DNA from: an uncultured SAR86 cluster bacterium
GTDB lineage: Bacteria; Pseudomonadota; Gammaproteobacteria; Magnimaribacterales; Magnimaribacteraceae
Length of the DNA: 43,228 nt
Reading direction: 5' to 3'
Assembly (NCBI GenBank): GCA_902532015.1
Contig: CACAGI010000010.1
Coordinates: 1-43,228, forward strand
Positions 35,612 to 43,228 of the stretch are shown here, one piece after another. The notes beneath the pieces are model-generated. The model had not been told where the DNA came from. It was given only the letters and a program-made list of their open reading frames with translations, and searched no databases. The number at the start of each line of letters is the position of its first letter. Position 1 is the first letter of the stretch. The position numbers were made by a program, and so were the translations under genes.

Positions 35612-35701
35612 ATGCAAGACGAGGATAAGATAAGAGCTTGGCTTTGCTCAATAGCAGTTTTATTAATCATATTGATTTGGTCTTTATCTAGTATCTTTTA
35701 G
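35612..35701 (+). CDS. Small single-pass membrane protein (29 residues)
   Basis: A 29-codon ORF fills the gap between the GST and GIY-YIG genes exactly. It has a charged N-terminus (MQDEDKIRAW) and one hydrophobic helix (LCSIAVLLIILIWSL). It starts two bases after the GST stop and ends one base before the TTG start of the next gene, which is the spacing of a real operon member. The charge pattern suggests a cytoplasmic N-terminus. I recognise no family and nothing indicates a function. The chance of a random ORF of this size is not negligible. Confidence 0.4.
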   Translation: MQDEDKIRAWLCSIAVLLIILIWSLSSIF

Positions 35702-35702
35702 A

Positions 35703-35942
35703 TTGAGTTGGTTTGTATACATATTAAAGTGTAAAGATAATTCTCTTTATACTGGAATTACTAATGATCTAGAAAAAAGAATAAAAGTACATAACTTGGG
35801 AAAAGGAGCAAAATATACAAAAGCAAGATTGCCTGTAAGTCTCTTATATTGTGAAACCTATCAAACCAAAGGGGATGCTCTAAGGAGAGAATTAGAAATC
35901 AAGAAATTAAAAAGAATAGAAAAATTAGCATTAGTAGATTAA
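35703..35942 (+). CDS. GIY-YIG nuclease-superfamily protein (UPF0213/YhbQ-like)
   Basis: This 79-residue protein is a single GIY-YIG domain. VYILKCKDNSLYTGITNDLEKRIKVHN contains the YIL...YTG motif pair and the catalytic Arg in EKRI, followed by GAKYTKARLPVSLLY and a Glu in RRELEIKKLKR. The form matches the UPF0213 (YhbQ) group, whose members show nuclease activity in some studies but lack an agreed role. The start is TTG, because no ATG lies before the conserved core. It converges on mnmA with a 12-base overlap of the 3' ends. Confidence 0.88.
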   Translation: MSWFVYILKCKDNSLYTGITNDLEKRIKVHNLGKGAKYTKARLPVSLLYCETYQTKGDALRRELEIKKLKRIEKLALVD

Positions 35943-36998
35943 ATCTATTTCTCCACCACCTAAGCACTCGTTGTCTCTATAGATAACTACAGATTGACCT
36001 GGAGTTACTGCTCTTTGAGGTTTTTCAAATTTAATCTTGATTTTGTCTTGTTCAATTGTGATATCACATTTTTGATCTTTTTGACGGTATCTAATTTTAG
36101 CCATACCTTCAAATTTATGTTCAATATCATTATTTAATAAGTACTTATTTCGGGTAACTATTTCTTTAGAAAATAGAAGAGGATTATCATTACCTTGAAC
36201 TACAGTAAGGAGATTAGCTTCAATGTTCTTATTTGCAACATACCAAGGGCTATTATTAGTTCCTTTTTGCCCACCTATACCAATACCTTGCCTTTGACCT
36301 AAAGTATAGTATTGAAGACCTTTATGTTCGCCTAGACTGTTACCATTTTCATCTATAATTTTGCCGGTATTTTCTTCTACATAATTTGAAATAAACTCTG
36401 GAAAAGGTCTCTCTCCTATGAAACAAATCCCTGTACTATCTTTTTTTTCACTGGTAACTAAGCATTTATCTCTAGCTATTTCTCTTACCTTTTCTTTGTC
36501 AATATTACCAAGTGGAAAAAGCGTTTTAGTTAATACTTCTTTATCTATTGCATGAAGAAAATAAGTTTGGTCTTTATTAGAGTCTAATGCTTTAAATAAT
36601 TTAGTTTGATCGGTTCTAGCATAGTGGCCTGTAGCGATATAATCGAAACCATTAGACAACGCATAGTTATAAAACTCTTTGAACTTAATTTCTTTGTTGC
36701 AAAGAATATCTGGGTTTGGAGTTCTCCCTTGCTTCAATTCCTCTAAAAAGTATGAAAAAACTCTTTCTTTGTATTCTTTAGCAAAATTTATCTCATAAAG
36801 AGGAATATTTAACTGATCTGCAACAAAAGCAGCATCCATAAAATCTTCTTTCGCACTACAATAAGGTGTTCCATCGTCATCGTCCCAATTTTTCATAAAC
36901 AAGCCATGCACTTCATAACCTTCTTCTTTTAGAAGAAAAGCAGAGACAGAAGAATCTACTCCTCCTGACATTCCAACTAGAACCTTATTTTCACTCAC
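35931..36998 (-). CDS. mnmA: tRNA-specific 2-thiouridylase
   Basis: MnmA thiolates U34 of Lys, Glu and Gln tRNAs. The PP-loop VGMSGGVDSSVSAFLL lies at the start, the first catalytic Cys is in PNPDILCNKEIKF and the second in STGICFIGERPF, and the C-terminal barrel includes YYTLGQRQGIGIGG and GQSVVIY. The 355-residue length is usual. The start is GTG at 36996-36998, in agreement with the family start just before the PP-loop. It diverges from icd. Confidence 0.95.
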   Translation of the reverse strand: MSENKVLVGMSGGVDSSVSAFLLKEEGYEVHGLFMKNWDDDDGTPYCSAKEDFMDAAFVADQLNIPLYEINFAKEYKERVFSYFLEELKQGRTPNPDILCNKEIKFKEFYNYALSNGFDYIATGHYARTDQTKLFKALDSNKDQTYFLHAIDKEVLTKTLFPLGNIDKEKVREIARDKCLVTSEKKDSTGICFIGERPFPEFISNYVEENTGKIIDENGNSLGEHKGLQYYTLGQRQGIGIGGQKGTNNSPWYVANKNIEANLLTVVQGNDNPLLFSKEIVTRNKYLLNNDIEHKFEGMAKIRYRQKDQKCDITIEQDKIKIKFEKPQRAVTPGQSVVIYRDNECLGGGEIDLIY

Positions 36999-37008
36999 TA
37001 AGACTAAA

Positions 37009-37037
37009 TTAACCTTATATTCCTTTTAATATATAAT
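37009..37037 (+). promoter_or_regulatory. Candidate icd promoter
   Basis: TTAACC (37009-37014) and a consensus TATAAT (37032-37037) are 17 bases apart in the mnmA/icd divergent spacer. The predicted start near 37044 leaves a leader of about 26 bases that contains AGGA and AGAG before the ATG. The operon icd-clpS-clpA-serine hydrolase is likely to be read from here. Confidence 0.55.
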
Positions 37038-37069
37038 GCTGCCACAAAAAGGAATTATACAGAGCAATT

Positions 37070-38329
37070 ATGAAATTCGAACATATAAGAGAACCAAAAA
37101 CAGGTTCTAAAATCACTGTAGACAAATCAGGAAATTTGATTATTCCCGATAATCCCATTATCCCTTTTATTGAAGGAGATGGTATTGGTTCAGATATTAC
37201 TCCTGCAATGATTCAGGTAGTTGACAGTGCTGTTGAAAAATCTTACGAAGGCAAAAGAAAAATTGAATGGATGGAAATATATTGTGGAGAAAAGTCTACA
37301 GAAGTTTATGGTAAAGACAATTGGTTACCCTCTGAAACATTAAAAGCATTGGAAACTTACCTAGTAGGAATAAAAGGGCCCCTTACTACACCTGTTGGAG
37401 GAGGTATAAGATCACTGAATGTTGCTCTAAGACAAGAGTTAGATCTATATGTATGCCAAAGACCTGTCAGATATTTCGAAGGTGTCCCTAGTCCTGTAAC
37501 TAATCCTGAAAAAACTGATATGGTTATTTTCAGAGAAAATTCAGAAGATATCTATGCAGGCATAGAGTGGGAAGCAGGTTCAGAAGAAGCTCAAAAGGTA
37601 ATCAATTTTTTAACAAAAGAAATGGGTGTCACGAAAATTCGATTCAGTGAAGATTGTGGAATAGGCGTAAAACCAGTTTCTAAACAAGGTACCGAACGTT
37701 TAGTTGATAAAGCTATTCAGTATGCAATAGCGAATGATAGAGATTCTGTAACTCTTGTTCATAAAGGAAATATTATGAAATTCACTGAGGGGTCCTTTAA
37801 AGATTGGGGTTATCAGTTTGCTGCCTCAAAATACGGAGCTGTTGAATTAGACGGAGGTCCTTGGCATTCCTTAAAGAATCCTGATACTGGAAAAGAAATT
37901 ATAATTAAAGATGTTATAGCGGATGCTTTTCTTCAACAAATTTTAACAAGACCTGATGAGTATAGTGTTATCGCTACACTTAATTTAAATGGTGACTATA
38001 TTTCAGATGCCTTAGCTGCTGAGGTAGGTGGAATAGGAATAGCTCCAGGTGCAAATCTAGGAGATGAAGTTGCATTATTTGAGGCAACTCATGGAACAGC
38101 ACCTAAATACACAGGTTTAGATAAAGTTAACCCTGGCTCCTTAATTCTTTCAGCTGAAATGATGCTTCGATACATGGGTTGGACAGAAGCAGCAGATTTA
38201 ATTATTGATGGATTAGCTAAAACAATTAGTCAAAAAACTGTTACCTATGATTTTGAGAGATTAATGTCAGGAGCGAGTCTATTAAAATGCTCAGAATTTG
38301 GAGAGGCAATTATTAATAATATGGATTAA
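37070..38329 (+). CDS. icd: NADP-dependent isocitrate dehydrogenase
   Basis: Icd oxidatively decarboxylates isocitrate to 2-oxoglutarate in the citrate cycle. The substrate and regulatory loop [20 protein letters not shown] contains Ser115, equivalent to the Ser phosphorylated by AceK in Escherichia. [35 protein letters not shown] and [12 protein letters not shown] are further family motifs. The 419-residue homodimeric type is clear. It competes with the isocitrate lyase encoded at 30594-32174 for isocitrate, although no aceK is present in this window. The stop TAA shares its last base with the ATG of clpS. Confidence 0.97.
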   Translation: MKFEHIREPKTGSKITVDKSGNLIIPDNPIIPFIEGDGIGSDITPAMIQVVDSAVEKSYEGKRKIEWMEIYCGEKSTEVYGKDNWLPSETLKALETYLVGIKGPLTTPVGGGIRSLNVALRQELDLYVCQRPVRYFEGVPSPVTNPEKTDMVIFRENSEDIYAGIEWEAGSEEAQKVINFLTKEMGVTKIRFSEDCGIGVKPVSKQGTERLVDKAIQYAIANDRDSVTLVHKGNIMKFTEGSFKDWGYQFAASKYGAVELDGGPWHSLKNPDTGKEIIIKDVIADAFLQQILTRPDEYSVIATLNLNGDYISDALAAEVGGIGIAPGANLGDEVALFEATHGTAPKYTGLDKVNPGSLILSAEMMLRYMGWTEAADLIIDGLAKTISQKTVTYDFERLMSGASLLKCSEFGEAIINNMD

Positions 38330-38685
38330 TGTCCTATATAAAAAGTAATAAAAAACCTAACGAAAGAGAAAGGCAAGATAATACATCTACCGTAGCTACT
38401 CTTGAAAGACCAAAAGTAAAAAAACCTCCTCTATATCGTGTCATCCTCCTTAATGATGATTACACACCAATGGAATTTGTTGTATATGTTCTTCAAATGT
38501 TCTTTGGTTTTGATGGAGACAAAGCACAACAAATAATGTTAGCCGTTCATACCCATGGCAAGGGAGTTTGTGGTATCTTTACAAAAGAAGTTGCAGAAAC
38601 TAAAAGCGCACAGGTTAATAATTTTGCAAAAGAAAATGGACACCCGTTAGTAAGTGATATAGAACAAGTAGAAGAAGATGATTAA
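38329..38685 (+). CDS. clpS: ATP-dependent Clp protease adaptor ClpS
   Basis: ClpS delivers N-degron substrates to ClpAP. After a flexible, charged N-terminus of about 30 residues, the core contains [23 protein letters not shown] with the Asn-Asp-Asp of the N-degron pocket, and [19 protein letters not shown]. The 118-residue length is slightly longer than the Escherichia protein. It overlaps icd by one base and clpA by eight, so adaptor and chaperone are co-translated. Confidence 0.96.
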   Translation: MSYIKSNKKPNERERQDNTSTVATLERPKVKKPPLYRVILLNDDYTPMEFVVYVLQMFFGFDGDKAQQIMLAVHTHGKGVCGIFTKEVAETKSAQVNNFAKENGHPLVSDIEQVEEDD

Positions 38686-40939
38686 TAACGAACTAGAACA
38701 GAATCTCAATGATGCTTTTAAGCTAGCACATACGCAGAAACATGAATTTGTAACAGTAGAACATCTTTTATTGGTATTGCTTGATAATTCTGATTCAATG
38801 AAACTCTTAGTTTCTAATAAGGTAGACGTAGATCAATTGAGAACTGATCTAGAAGAATTTATTGGCTCCACAACTCCTAAAATTAAAAAAGATGAAGCCT
38901 CCGAGATTCAGCCTACTTTAGGCTTCCAAAGAGTTTTACAAAGGGCCGTGTTTCATGTTCAGTCTTCTGGCAAGAATGAAGTGAAAGGTAGCAATGTCCT
39001 GGTTGCTATATTTAGTGAAAAAGAATCTCAAAGCGTTTTTTTATTAGAACAACAGGGTTTATCAAGACTAGATGCTGTAACGTACTTAAGCCATGGTAAT
39101 TCAGAATTGCCTGATCCAGAAGAAGATAATGCTGACACTGAAAGTGCAGAAAATGATTCAAATACTGCGCTTGAAAAATTTACTTTGAATCTTAACAAAG
39201 AGGCATTAGAAGGAAGAATAGACCCCTTAATAGGAAGACAAGAAGAAATTGAAAGACTTATTCAAATCCTTGCAAGAAGAAGTAAAAATAATCCCTTGCT
39301 AGTGGGAGAATCTGGTGTAGGTAAAACTGCATTAGCTGAGGGCCTAGCCAAACTGATAACAGAAAAAAAAGTACCAGACCTAATCAAAGATAGTGTTATT
39401 TATTCTTTAGATATGGGTGCATTGCTTGCAGGCACAAAATATAGAGGAGATTTTGAAGAAAGGTTAAAAGGAGTTCTAAAAGAATTAGAGAATGATAAAT
39501 CTGCCATTCTGTTTATTGATGAAATACATACAGTTATTGGAGCAGGTGCTACTTCTGGTGGTGTTATGGATGCTTCTAACCTATTAAAACCAGCTTTAGC
39601 TAAACGCGGTCTTCAGTTTGTTGGATCAACAACTTACAAGGAGTTTAGAGGTATATTTGAAAAAGATAGAGCATTATCTAGAAGATTTCAAAAAATTGAA
39701 ATTGCTGAACCTACTGTCGATGAAACTATAAATATCTTAAAAGGCTTGAAGTCTAGATTCGAAGAACATCATGAAATTAAATATACTGAGGGTGCTCTAA
39801 AAGCTGCAGCATCTTTAGCCTCGAAACATATAAATGATCGTTTTCTTCCTGATAAAGCTATAGATGTTATTGATGAAGCAGGAGCAAGACAAAAATTAGT
39901 AAAAAAATCTAAAAGAAAGAAAACAATTGCACAGATTGATATTGAAAAAATAGTGGCTGCGATAGCTAGAATACCAGAGAAGTCTGTATCTTCTTCAGAT
40001 AAGAAATCTTTAGAAAAATTAGAAGAAAATTTAAAAAGGGTTATTTTTGGACAAGATCAAGCAGTTGAAAGTCTTGCCTCTTCTATAAAGCTCGCAAGAG
40101 CGGGCTTGAGAGTGGAGGAAAAGCCGGTAGGATCATTCTTATTTTCTGGCCCTACAGGTGTTGGAAAGACAGAATTAAGTAAACAATTGGCTAAGATAAT
40201 GGGAATAGAGTTTGTTAGATTTGATATGTCCGAGTACATGGAAAGGCATACTGTTTCAAGGTTAATTGGTGCTCCGCCAGGATATGTAGGCTATGACCAA
40301 GGCGGTTTGTTGACTGAATCAGTTGCTAAACACCCTCACTCAGTTATCTTGTTAGATGAAATTGAAAAAGCTCATCCTGAAGTTTTTAACATACTTTTAC
40401 AAGTAATGGATCATGGCACTTTAACTGATAATAATGGAAGAAAAGCAGATTTTAGAAACACTGTTGTAATAATGACGACCAATGCTGGTGCTCAAGATAT
40501 GAGCAGGGCAAGTATGGGTTTTCAATCTCAAGATCATTCAACTGACGCTACAGAAATGATTAAAAAAACTTTCTCACCTGAATTTAGAAATAGGCTAGAT
40601 GGGATTATACAATTCAATCCTTTGCCTATTGAAGTTATAAGAACAGTAGTAGACAAATTTTTAGTTGAACTACAAGTTCAGCTAGATGAGCAAAAAGTTC
40701 AATTAGAAGTTTCAGAAGATGTGCGAGAATGGTTAATAGAGAATGGTTATGATAAGAATATGGGCGCGAGGCCAATGGAAAGACTTATTCAAGACTCTAT
40801 TAAAAGAAAGCTAGCAGAAGAAATATTGTTCGGCAAATTATCTAAAAGTGGCGGAATAGCTTACGTAGACATTATAGATAAAGGAATTTCAATTAAATTC
40901 AAGCAAAATTTAAAACAAAAGGAAAAGGTCATAAATTGA
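38678..40939 (+). CDS. clpA: ATP-dependent Clp protease ATP-binding subunit ClpA
   Basis: ClpA is the AAA+ unfoldase that feeds ClpP. The Clp N-domain (residues 1 to about 145) is followed by AAA-1 with Walker [14 protein letters not shown] (about 211) and AAA-2 with Walker [14 protein letters not shown] (about 491). [22 protein letters not shown] and [11 protein letters not shown] are typical of ClpA. The ClpP-binding tripeptide that is IGL in Escherichia is MGF here (residues 613-615), still of the hydrophobic-Gly-hydrophobic type. The 753-residue length is normal. No M-domain is present, which separates it from ClpB. Its stop overlaps the TTG start of the serine hydrolase. Confidence 0.97.
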   Translation: MINNELEQNLNDAFKLAHTQKHEFVTVEHLLLVLLDNSDSMKLLVSNKVDVDQLRTDLEEFIGSTTPKIKKDEASEIQPTLGFQRVLQRAVFHVQSSGKNEVKGSNVLVAIFSEKESQSVFLLEQQGLSRLDAVTYLSHGNSELPDPEEDNADTESAENDSNTALEKFTLNLNKEALEGRIDPLIGRQEEIERLIQILARRSKNNPLLVGESGVGKTALAEGLAKLITEKKVPDLIKDSVIYSLDMGALLAGTKYRGDFEERLKGVLKELENDKSAILFIDEIHTVIGAGATSGGVMDASNLLKPALAKRGLQFVGSTTYKEFRGIFEKDRALSRRFQKIEIAEPTVDETINILKGLKSRFEEHHEIKYTEGALKAAASLASKHINDRFLPDKAIDVIDEAGARQKLVKKSKRKKTIAQIDIEKIVAAIARIPEKSVSSSDKKSLEKLEENLKRVIFGQDQAVESLASSIKLARAGLRVEEKPVGSFLFSGPTGVGKTELSKQLAKIMGIEFVRFDMSEYMERHTVSRLIGAPPGYVGYDQGGLLTESVAKHPHSVILLDEIEKAHPEVFNILLQVMDHGTLTDNNGRKADFRNTVVIMTTNAGAQDMSRASMGFQSQDHSTDATEMIKKTFSPEFRNRLDGIIQFNPLPIEVIRTVVDKFLVELQVQLDEQKVQLEVSEDVREWLIENGYDKNMGARPMERLIQDSIKRKLAEEILFGKLSKSGGIAYVDIIDKGISIKFKQNLKQKEKVIN

Positions 40940-42099
40940 AATATTTAGTTTTCTTTTCTTTTTTTATCATTTCGTTTATTTCACATACTCAGGACGATAG
41001 CAGCAGTAATATAGATCCTGAAAATACAATTCTTTTTTGGAACCTAGACCAAAAGATCAATGGTTTTAAAAACGGCTATAAATATGTGCCTTCTAGATTA
41101 ATTAACAAAAGCTCGAAACCTCTTCCATTAAATTATCTCTTATTAGACTTTTCGAAGGTAAGCTACAAAATAAATAACAAAACTTATACTTTATCTGATT
41201 ATATCAAGAAGTTTAATGTCGCTGGCTTAATGGTAGTTAGAAGAGGGAATGTGCTTTATGAAAATTACACCTTAGGTAATGATAAAGATTCTAAATGGAT
41301 TTCTTTTTCTGTAACTAAGTCGGTTACTTCTTTGTTGCTAGGCGCAGCAATCCAAGATGGGTTCATTAAAAATATAAATGAACCAATTACTAATTATCTT
41401 CCTAAACTTATTGGAAGCCATTACGATTCAGTCACTATTAAGAATGCACTGCAAATGTCTTCTGGAGTGAAATGGAATGAAGACTATGATGATCCCTATT
41501 CAGATGTAAATTTAGCTGCAGGTTTAAATTCTTCAGATTTATATGAATACCTTAGTAAATTAGAACGTACGACAAAACCCGGTAAGAGGTTCAATTACAA
41601 CACTGCTGAAAGTAATTTAATAGGCGGAGTAATACGAGAAGCAATCAACTCTAATCTTTCTTATTATTTAGAAAAAAAGATTTGGGAGCCTTTTGGAATG
41701 GAATCTGATGCTTACTGGGGATTAGATCCTACATTTCAAGACGAACTAGGGGGATGTTGTATTTATGCAACACTCAAAGATTATGTAAGATTAGGTATGT
41801 TTGCTCTCAAACAAGGTACTTTAGAAGATGGTACACAGGTTCTTCCTAAAAAGTGGATTAAGGATTCAATCCAACCATCAAGTTCAATGAGATATTATGG
41901 TTATCAATGGTGGCTTGATGGACCTCCTTATAAGTCTTATAGAGCTATAGGAATTTTTGGTCAGCTTATTTGGATTGATCCACGAACGCAAACTGTAGTA
42001 GCGATGCAAAGTGCATGGGATAAAGCCTGGACGCCTGAAGCTGATCAACATAGAAACGCTGTTCTAAATGCCATTATGATCAAACTTTATAATTTATAG
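40936..42099 (+). CDS. Exported serine hydrolase, beta-lactamase (class C)/DD-peptidase fold
   Basis: This 387-residue protein starts with a signal peptide ([17 protein letters not shown]). It has the catalytic SxxK in FSVTKSVTSLLLGA, YNT as the second element in FNYNTAESNLIGG, and a helical core typical of PF00144. The C-terminal GYQWWLDGPPYKSYRAIGIFGQLIWID includes the third active-site region, with HGG replaced by a GIFGQ-like segment. Family members include esterases, DD-peptidases and 6-aminohexanoate-dimer hydrolases, and true beta-lactamase activity is not implied. The start is TTG, overlapping the clpA stop by four bases. It ends three bases before the convergent infA stop. Confidence 0.88.
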   Translation: MKYLVFFSFFIISFISHTQDDSSSNIDPENTILFWNLDQKINGFKNGYKYVPSRLINKSSKPLPLNYLLLDFSKVSYKINNKTYTLSDYIKKFNVAGLMVVRRGNVLYENYTLGNDKDSKWISFSVTKSVTSLLLGAAIQDGFIKNINEPITNYLPKLIGSHYDSVTIKNALQMSSGVKWNEDYDDPYSDVNLAAGLNSSDLYEYLSKLERTTKPGKRFNYNTAESNLIGGVIREAINSNLSYYLEKKIWEPFGMESDAYWGLDPTFQDELGGCCIYATLKDYVRLGMFALKQGTLEDGTQVLPKKWIKDSIQPSSSMRYYGYQWWLDGPPYKSYRAIGIFGQLIWIDPRTQTVVAMQSAWDKAWTPEADQHRNAVLNAIMIKLYNL

Positions 42100-42102
42100 T
42101 AT

Positions 42103-42321
42103 TTAACGTTCTCTAAATATAATTCTTCCCTTAGAAAGATCATAGGGAGTTATTTCTACTTTTACCTTGTCCCCAGTAAGAATTCTTATGTAATGTTTCC
42201 TCATTCTGCCTGAAATATGAGCAGTCACTATATGTTCATTTTCAAGCTTTACTCTGAAAGTAGTATTTGGGAGAGTTTCAATTACTTCTCCATCCATTTC
42301 TATCAAATCTTGTTTTGCCAT
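42103..42321 (-). CDS. infA: Translation initiation factor IF-1
   Basis: IF-1 binds the A site of the 30S subunit during initiation. The 72-residue protein is a single OB fold with [37 protein letters not shown] and [18 protein letters not shown]. The length and sequence are fully typical. Its place beside clpA is common in gammaproteobacteria. It is transcribed on the minus strand from a 45-base spacer shared with a possible small membrane ORF. Confidence 0.97.
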   Translation of the reverse strand: MAKQDLIEMDGEVIETLPNTTFRVKLENEHIVTAHISGRMRKHYIRILTGDKVKVEITPYDLSKGRIIFRER

Positions 42322-42366
42322 ATATAATACATTTTCTACTAGTTGGAAGAATTTCTAAAGTAAAAG

Positions 42367-42477
42367 ATGAAAGAAAAAGAATTTAAATTTGGAAGATTAC
42401 TGCTTTTTTTAGCCTTAGTTACTATCTTTATAGCAATAGCAAGCTATGTACTAGATAAGTTTTTCTTAGTCTACTGA
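42367..42477 (+). CDS. Small single-pass membrane protein (36 residues)
   Basis: This 36-codon ORF lies between infA and the CoA-transferase gene. A basic and acidic N-terminus (MKEKEFKFGR) precedes one hydrophobic helix (LLLFLALVTIFIAIASYVL) and a short tail. The 3' end overlaps the convergent CoA-transferase stop by 12 bases. A GGAAG lies upstream but about 16 bases from the ATG, so the ribosome-binding site is not strong. No family is recognised. The positive N-terminus and good helix make it more protein-like than a random ORF, but the call stays tentative. Confidence 0.38.
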   Translation: MKEKEFKFGRLLLFLALVTIFIAIASYVLDKFFLVY

Positions 42478-43228
42478 TTGAACTATATTTCTGTCGATTA
42501 ACCCTTGAATCTTCTCTTCATCATATCCTGCCCACTCCTTCAATATTTCTTTAGTATTTGTGCCTAAATGAGGAGGTGGAGTGTAAGAGTCTTCATTTGT
42601 ATAGGATAATTTTACTGGATTTCCTGGCATTTTCACTTTACCACCATCTGGATGCTCTACCTCAACAACCATATTCCTATGAATGACTTGCTCATCTGTT
42701 AAAGCTTGACTGAAAGTATTGATAGGACCACACGGAACTTTTGCATCATTCAGGGCTTGTATCCAAAACTCTGATGGTTTAGTTGCAAGAATTTTATTTA
42801 ATTCAGATTCAATAAATTGCTGATTTTTTAATCTATCTACTGATTTCCTAAACTTAGAATCTCTAAGGCTATCGACATTGACAACATCCAAAAGAGCTTC
42901 CCAAAAAGCGTCTGTTATCACTGCAATGACAACAAAACCATTTTGAGTAGTAAAACTATTGTAAGGTACATGCACAAAGTGAGCATTACCAATTGGTTCT
43001 GGATTTATGTCTGACAAAGTTTGCATAGTAGCCATATAAGTTAAAAGTGATATTTGTACATCTAAGAGAGACATATCAATGTGTTGGCCTTTGTTGGTTC
43101 TGTCTCGAGAGAGGAGGGCGGATAGAATTCCAATAACACTATAAAGACCAGAGCCTAAGTCTCCAATTGGTATGCCGGCTCTAGTTGGAGTTTCTGCATC
43201 AGGTCCTGTTACAGACATACCTCCACTG
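42466..43228 (-). CDS. CaiB/BaiF-type CoA-transferase family III protein, 5'-partial
   Basis: This is the C-terminal part of a family III CoA transferase; the upstream end runs out of the window, with the last bases reading SGG before MSVTG. PTRAGIPIGDLGSGLYSVIGILSALLSR, HIDMSLLDVQISLLTY and VPCGPINTFSQALTDEQVIHRNMVVEVEHP are the family's C-terminal signatures, and the closing LGTNTKEILKEW follows. The catalytic Asp of the family lies in the part not covered. These enzymes move CoA between carboxylic acids, such as carnitine, oxalate or succinate. The substrate is unknown. The gene reads towards infA and overlaps a convergent small ORF. Confidence 0.9.
   Translation of the reverse strand, partial: SGGMSVTGPDAETPTRAGIPIGDLGSGLYSVIGILSALLSRDRTNKGQHIDMSLLDVQISLLTYMATMQTLSDINPEPIGNAHFVHVPYNSFTTQNGFVVIAVITDAFWEALLDVVNVDSLRDSKFRKSVDRLKNQQFIESELNKILATKPSEFWIQALNDAKVPCGPINTFSQALTDEQVIHRNMVVEVEHPDGGKVKMPGNPVKLSYTNEDSYTPPPHLGTNTKEILKEWAGYDEEKIQGLIDRNIVQSVD

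Noticed and set aside
35926-35947. Short palindrome AGATTAAATCT at the GIY-YIG/mnmA convergent ends as a terminator
   Set aside because: The stem is too short and AT-rich, and neither side has a convincing T tract.
1-43228. CRISPR arrays, tRNA or rRNA genes, insertion sequences, prophage
   Set aside because: No regularly spaced repeats, no cloverleaf-like spacer sequences, no transposase or integrase motifs were seen; nearly all sequence is accounted for by housekeeping genes.

Overview
The window is a compact, visibly AT-rich stretch of bacterial chromosome. Gene content points to a gammaproteobacterium with a streamlined genome: Lol, MsbA, LpxK and KdsB envelope genes, a TrmA of the Escherichia type, Na+-translocating NADH:quinone reductase with ApbE and NqrM, the CsiV-mfd pair, an approximately 490-residue GAPDH and a clpS-clpA-infA region. 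The short spacers, many 1-11 base overlaps and low GC would fit a marine oligotroph such as the SAR86 clade, but that assignment is inference. I saw no rRNA, tRNA, CRISPR array, insertion sequence or prophage gene.

Layout. (1) 1-900: the 3' part of a coniferyl-aldehyde-type aldehyde dehydrogenase, split by a one-base frameshift in an A run. (2) 930-8703: an envelope block on the plus strand with a LolC/E-family permease, LolD, one polypeptide joining MsbA to LpxK, a Trm112-like small protein, KdsB, MurB, a LysE/RhtB exporter and a DUF1285 protein. (3) 8704-9023: a gap of 320 bases that is not empty. On the minus strand it carries a strong-looking sigma70 promoter with helically phased A-tracts, then a transcript of about 210 nt that ends at a clear intrinsic terminator. 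(4) 9024-12431: ETF-quinone oxidoreductase diverging from etfB-etfA. (5) 12438-19558: trmA, nfuA, sbcB, a CsiV-family gene and an unusually short mfd. (6) 19648-30551: two adjacent acyl-CoA dehydrogenase subunits, GAPDH, nqrABCDEF, apbE and nqrM, closed by a bidirectional terminator. (7) 30594-33644: isocitrate lyase and adenylosuccinate lyase on the minus strand. (8) 33710-43228: an exported amidohydrolase, a GST, a GIY-YIG protein, mnmA, icd-clpS-clpA, an exported serine hydrolase, infA and a partial CaiB-type CoA transferase, plus two very small membrane-protein ORFs.

The genes form a coherent aerobic, fatty-acid-using and Na+-linked energy programme. The acyl-CoA dehydrogenase pair would pass electrons to EtfAB, then EtfQO, then quinone, while NADH enters the same pool through NQR. 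Acetyl-CoA carbon can be kept by isocitrate lyase at the branch point with the isocitrate dehydrogenase encoded nearby. The flavin transferase ApbE and the iron-delivery factor NqrM sit directly behind the NQR subunits they mature.

Points most worth a second look are the MsbA-LpxK fusion, the hidden minus-strand transcription unit at 8709-8990, the altered flavinylation motif in NqrB (SSPT where SGAT is expected), an Mfd lacking most of domain 3, and a probable leaderless nfuA mRNA.
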